Below, in pieces: positions 61,291-64,000 of a stretch of DNA of 64,000 nucleotides; the stretch's first letter is position 1, and every line of letters begins with the position of its first letter. This DNA comes from Deinococcus cellulosilyticus NBRC 106333 = KACC 11606. Lineage in GTDB: Bacteria; Deinococcota; Deinococci; Deinococcales; Deinococcaceae. The notes beneath the pieces are model-generated. The model worked only from the letters and a program-made list of their open reading frames with translations. It did no database searches and was not told the DNA's origin. Position numbers and translations under genes: made by a program. The DNA lies in the NCBI RefSeq assembly GCF_007990775.1, contig NZ_BJXB01000030.1, forward strand, positions 1 through 64,000, given 5' to 3'.

Positions 61291-62274
61291 TCACTTAGTT
61301 TCTTCTGAGGGTTCTAGGCCATCCATATTAAAGGCCTCCTGCATCCCCTGTTTTGCAGTCTCGATGGCGACTTCGGGAGCATAACTGAGGGCCAGAACTG
61401 CCTGATAGGCACGCATCGCGTTCTCGCGGTCTCCCAGAGCATCTCGAACCTGTCCCAGACGTGCAAAGATCAGACCAGGCAGGTACCTGGGATCGTCCTT
61501 CACTCCGTGTGCCGCATCGAACAGCAGGCTTCTTGCGCTCTCCAGGTCTCCCACAGCCAGATAGATGTTCGCTGCAGCGTATTGCAGTTCAGATTTCGGG
61601 GTCAGCAGGTCCCCTTCCTCCCGCAGCAGACTGGTGACCAGCGTTTCAAGATCGTCGTCTTCTTCAATCAGAGCGGCACGGTCTGCCAGTGCACGGAGCC
61701 TGGAGCTTTCCCCCGGCCTGAAGTCTGAAAGGTCTGGAACCTGACTGCCTTCAAGTGCAGCAATCAGGTCTGGGATGTCATCCACAGCAGCCAGAACCAC
61801 GCCATCCTTGATGTCCTGAAGCTGCCCCACCAGTTTGCTGAGGCGGTCTTTCCGGTAAGCGGTTGCTGGCCCTTCCTCCAAAAATGTGCCAATTTCTGTG
61901 TGGTATTCCAGCATGTGGTTCAGGGTGTTTTCACTGTGAACGCTCTGGGCGGTCAGGGGTTGCCTCAGGAACCCGACAAGTTCAGCATCGAGTTTCTGTC
62001 TCCTCTGAATCAGTTGCTTGCCCTGAGCATACTGATTCAGGATGTCAAACATCTGCGCTTGATCCTGCTGGCTCTGGGCATCATCTTCTGCCAGCATGGT
62101 GCAGGACACTCCAGCCGTTTCCAGGGCAAATTTCAGGGGATGCTCGGGGGTCATGAAGACCGTGCTGTAAACCTGCTGGACCCCCATCCACCTGAGCACC
62201 TCAATGACGGTGCTGGTGTTGTAAGCCGCATGCAAGCGGTGAAATTCTCCCAGATCAGCGATGAATTGAATCAT
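61291..62274 (-). CDS. TPR-like protein of unknown function (327 aa)
   Basis: The protein is soluble and strongly helical. It begins with an alpha/beta piece (MIQFIADLGEFHRLHAAYN, then VQQVYSTVFMTPEHPLKFALE). A charged helical middle follows, with TPR-like units toward the end (LQYAAANIYLAVGDLESARSLLFDA, GLIFARLGQVRDALGDRENAMRAYQAVLAL). The family is not recognised. The ATG at 62274 has a TACACT hexamer 6 nt upstream (leaderless). The longer frame runs through repeat element 9 and is rejected. Confidence 0.75.
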   Translation of the reverse strand: MIQFIADLGEFHRLHAAYNTSTVIEVLRWMGVQQVYSTVFMTPEHPLKFALETAGVSCTMLAEDDAQSQQDQAQMFDILNQYAQGKQLIQRRQKLDAELVGFLRQPLTAQSVHSENTLNHMLEYHTEIGTFLEEGPATAYRKDRLSKLVGQLQDIKDGVVLAAVDDIPDLIAALEGSQVPDLSDFRPGESSRLRALADRAALIEEDDDLETLVTSLLREEGDLLTPKSELQYAAANIYLAVGDLESARSLLFDAAHGVKDDPRYLPGLIFARLGQVRDALGDRENAMRAYQAVLALSYAPEVAIETAKQGMQEAFNMDGLEPSEETK

Positions 62275-62280
62275 GGGACC

Positions 62281-62286
62281 AGTGTA
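62281..62286 (-). promoter_or_regulatory. Leaderless -10 element, TPR-like gene
   Basis: TACACT (minus) ends 6 nt before the ATG at 62274. Confidence 0.55.
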
Positions 62287-62290
62287 TAGG

Positions 62291-62383
62291 TGCAGAAGGC
62301 TGAAGGCCAAGGCAGAAGGCACAAAGCCGCAGCAAAAGCCTACCTGACCTTCTGCCTTCTGCTTTCTGCCTTCTGCTCTACCC
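62291..62383. repeat. Heptamer-arm inverted element 9 (GCAGAAG type)
   Basis: The left arm (62292-62320) reads GCAGAAG, GCTGAAG, GCCAAG, GCAGAAG. The right arm (62348-62382) on the other strand reads GCAGAAG, GCAGAAA, GCAGAAG, GCAGAAG. The spacing inside is only about 27 nt. Confidence 0.75.
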
Positions 62384-62430
62384 TTCACACAGAAACGTTC
62401 ACACCCACTCCAATGTCCGAACCTGCTTTT

Positions 62431-62456
62431 TGCCCTCAGCCCTCGGCCTCTATGCC
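62431..62456. repeat. Short GGCCGAG-type heptamer arm
   Basis: On the minus strand GGCCGAG, GGCTGAG, GGC run in 7-nt steps. It is the same word as element 1 but as a single arm next to element 9. Confidence 0.5.
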
Positions 62457-62626
62457 ATATTGCCTAAGCCTTTACACTCCCCTGCTAAAAATGGCTTAAT
62501 GCCCTTTTTCAGCAGTAGGATTGCCTCATAAGGGCTGTCTGCAGGTGCAAGGACCACCTGTCGGCAGCTTTTTCAGGCCCGGTCATTGCTGTAAAAATCT
62601 GTCACCGTTCGGGCCAGGGGTTTGAG

Positions 62627-63853
62627 ATGCTGTGGCGACAACGGATGCAGGAAAACAACTTCAAATTTGGCGTCTTCAATGGCTGGCTGGTGCTGCTCGC
62701 AGATGGTCTGATGAACCCCAGCATTGTGATTGCAGCCTTTGCAACCCAGCTCGGGGCCAGCAACATCACCATCGGGCTGATTCCTGCGCTCAGTGCGGGC
62801 ATGTGGTTTCTGCCCCAGCTGTATGTGGCGTCCATTGTGCGGAGTTATCCCAGAAAGCTTCCCGTGTACAACAAGATGGCGAAAATCCGCACCACCATGT
62901 ACATGTGTCTGGCGCTCACCAGTTTTCTGTTCATTGACCATCCCAGCTTGCTCTTGACCCTGTTCATGCTGTGCATTGCCGGGAGTGCGCTTGCTGCAGG
63001 CATCACCGGACTTCCCTGGCTGGAAGTGGTGTCCAAAACCATTCCGCAACAGGAACGTCCGATGTTCTTTGGCATCCGCAACCTTGGAGGAGGGATTCTG
63101 GCTTTCGGGGCAGGAATTCTGGTGCGTTTCATCATGGATTCGGACCTGCAGTTCCCGTACAACTATTCCCTGATCTTTTTCGTGGGTGGCCTGATCTATA
63201 CGGCAGGTTACGCCATTTTTGGGCGGGTGCAGGAACCGGATGAACCCGTGCAGCCCCGCAGCAATGTGCTTGAGGACATCAAGAACATTCCCAACATGCT
63301 CAGAAAAGACCCGGAACTCAGGCGTTTTCTGGTTGCCCGGGCTTTTGTGGCCATCGCAGGGATCGCTGAGCCGTTCTTTGCGGTTTACGCCCTGAAAAAC
63401 CTGCACATGGAGCAGAACTTCATCGGGTACTTCCTGATGGTGATTGCAGGGGTGGTGCCCCTATCCAACCTGTTCTGGACCTGGATCGGGACCGACAAGG
63501 GCAGCAGACGTGTGATGCGCATTGCCACTTCCATTGCGGTGCTTGCTCCTGTGGTGGCCCTGTTCACCCCTCCCGAATTGCCCGTGATGTACCTGCTGGT
63601 CTTCGTGCTGTACAGCATGGCACAGCAGGGGTATGGTCTGGCCTTCGGCAGTTACACCCTGAACATCTCCCCGGCCCATGACCGGAGCCGTTACCTGGGC
63701 ACCATGAACACCCTGATGGGCTTCATGGTCTTCGCTCCGGTGGCAGGGGGTCTGATTGCCGACCACTCGGGATTTCATGCGGTGTTTTATGTGTCCATCT
63801 GTGCTTTTGTGCTGGCCTGGTTGTTTCAGAGCAAGCTTCGCAAAGACGCCTGA
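62627..63853 (+). CDS. MFS transporter
   Basis: The 408-residue protein has about twelve membrane segments. A central cytoplasmic loop (about 205-235, GRVQEPDEPVQPRSNVLEDI) splits it into two halves of six, as in the major facilitator superfamily. Recognisable blocks are NGWLVLLADGLMNPSIVIAAF, AAGITGLPWLEVVSKTIP and the last-half IWIGTDKGSRR-like loop (WTWIGTDKGSRRVMRI). The substrate is unknown. AGGGG lies 6 nt before the ATG. Its stop codon abuts that of the convergent partial gene. Confidence 0.85.
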   Translation: MLWRQRMQENNFKFGVFNGWLVLLADGLMNPSIVIAAFATQLGASNITIGLIPALSAGMWFLPQLYVASIVRSYPRKLPVYNKMAKIRTTMYMCLALTSFLFIDHPSLLLTLFMLCIAGSALAAGITGLPWLEVVSKTIPQQERPMFFGIRNLGGGILAFGAGILVRFIMDSDLQFPYNYSLIFFVGGLIYTAGYAIFGRVQEPDEPVQPRSNVLEDIKNIPNMLRKDPELRRFLVARAFVAIAGIAEPFFAVYALKNLHMEQNFIGYFLMVIAGVVPLSNLFWTWIGTDKGSRRVMRIATSIAVLAPVVALFTPPELPVMYLLVFVLYSMAQQGYGLAFGSYTLNISPAHDRSRYLGTMNTLMGFMVFAPVAGGLIADHSGFHAVFYVSICAFVLAWLFQSKLRKDA

Positions 63854-64000
63854 TCAGGTCTCGATGCTGAGGGTTTCAAGACCCACCACCCGACCCTGCA
63901 CCACTGCAACAATATAGATGTGCACCTGGATTTCCCCAACCCGGTAAACTGCAAGTTTCTGGCTGTGCTTTTGAAAGACTTCCCTGAGGTGCTGCATCCG
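63854..64000 (-). CDS. NuiA-like (nuclease A inhibitor-like) protein, C-terminal fragment
   Basis: Only the last 48 codons are in the window. MQHLREVFQKHSQKLAVYRVG then EIQVHIYIVAVVQGRVVG and LETLSIET resembles the end of nuclease A inhibitor-type proteins (VYRVGE, VGL...VET), which in Anabaena inhibit a sugar-nonspecific nuclease. The N-terminus is beyond the window edge, so this is a tentative call. The stop codon is directly adjacent to that of the MFS gene on the other strand. Confidence 0.5.
   Translation of the reverse strand, partial: RMQHLREVFQKHSQKLAVYRVGEIQVHIYIVAVVQGRVVGLETLSIET

Overview
This window looks like chromosomal DNA of a moderate-GC Deinococcus. The evidence is a BamA/Omp85 gene, a Deinococcus-type RNA ligase (Rnl5/DraRnl family), MqnX-like and FemAB-like genes, a Cys-free FmdB protein, and above all many genes whose start codon sits 5-8 nt downstream of a TANNNT -10 hexamer with no Shine-Dalgarno site, which is the leaderless style typical of Deinococcus. 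No rRNA, tRNA, CRISPR array or prophage was seen. One ribozyme was found.

Layout. 0-10 kb: cell envelope genes (YggS-DivIVA, BamA, LptB with a DUF3084 coiled-coil membrane protein, a cytochrome c, a TetR regulator, a lipoprotein and a SurA/PpiC foldase). 10-20 kb: FemAB-like peptidoglycan bridge enzyme, an AroE-like protein next to an MqnX-like amidohydrolase, an M29 aminopeptidase, and a folate cluster (folP, a DUF4384 protein, a Clp_N-FolB fusion, folK) plus two acetyltransferases and a LysR regulator. 21-25 kb: a large secreted GH51 arabinofuranosidase with a strong promoter and two LacI-type operators. 25.5-30.5 kb: a molybdenum hydroxylase (IorAB-like) with XdhC and a MocA/MobA-like protein. 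31-40.8 kb: housekeeping genes (RelA/SpoT, TPR protein, MurA, PrfA, NUDIX) mixed with small unknown genes. 41-50 kb: a methyltransferase, a YibE/F membrane protein, a degenerate serine hydrolase, glmS with a glmS self-cleaving ribozyme, FmdB and an HtrA-like protease. 50-64 kb: an IS110-like remnant, pckA, glgC, an RNA ligase-exonuclease operon, two tandem paralogous lipoproteins, RtcB, a TPR-like protein, an MFS transporter and a truncated NuiA-like gene.

The most notable items are: (1) a glmS ribozyme at 47598-47755 (minus), supported by compensatory base changes relative to the Thermoanaerobacter ribozyme; (2) a family of at least ten intergenic elements made of 7-nt-phased repeat arms, usually in inverted pairs around a stem-loop, which keep the 7-nt period while the heptamer word itself differs between elements (TCAGCNN, GGCCGAG, GCAGAAG, TTCACAG); (3) a Clp_N-dihydroneopterin aldolase fusion; (4) two RNA ligation systems (Rnl5 with an exonuclease, and RtcB) within 6 kb; (5) thirteen leaderless-type starts.

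Comparisons with known families are from memory of motifs and lengths; no database search was run.
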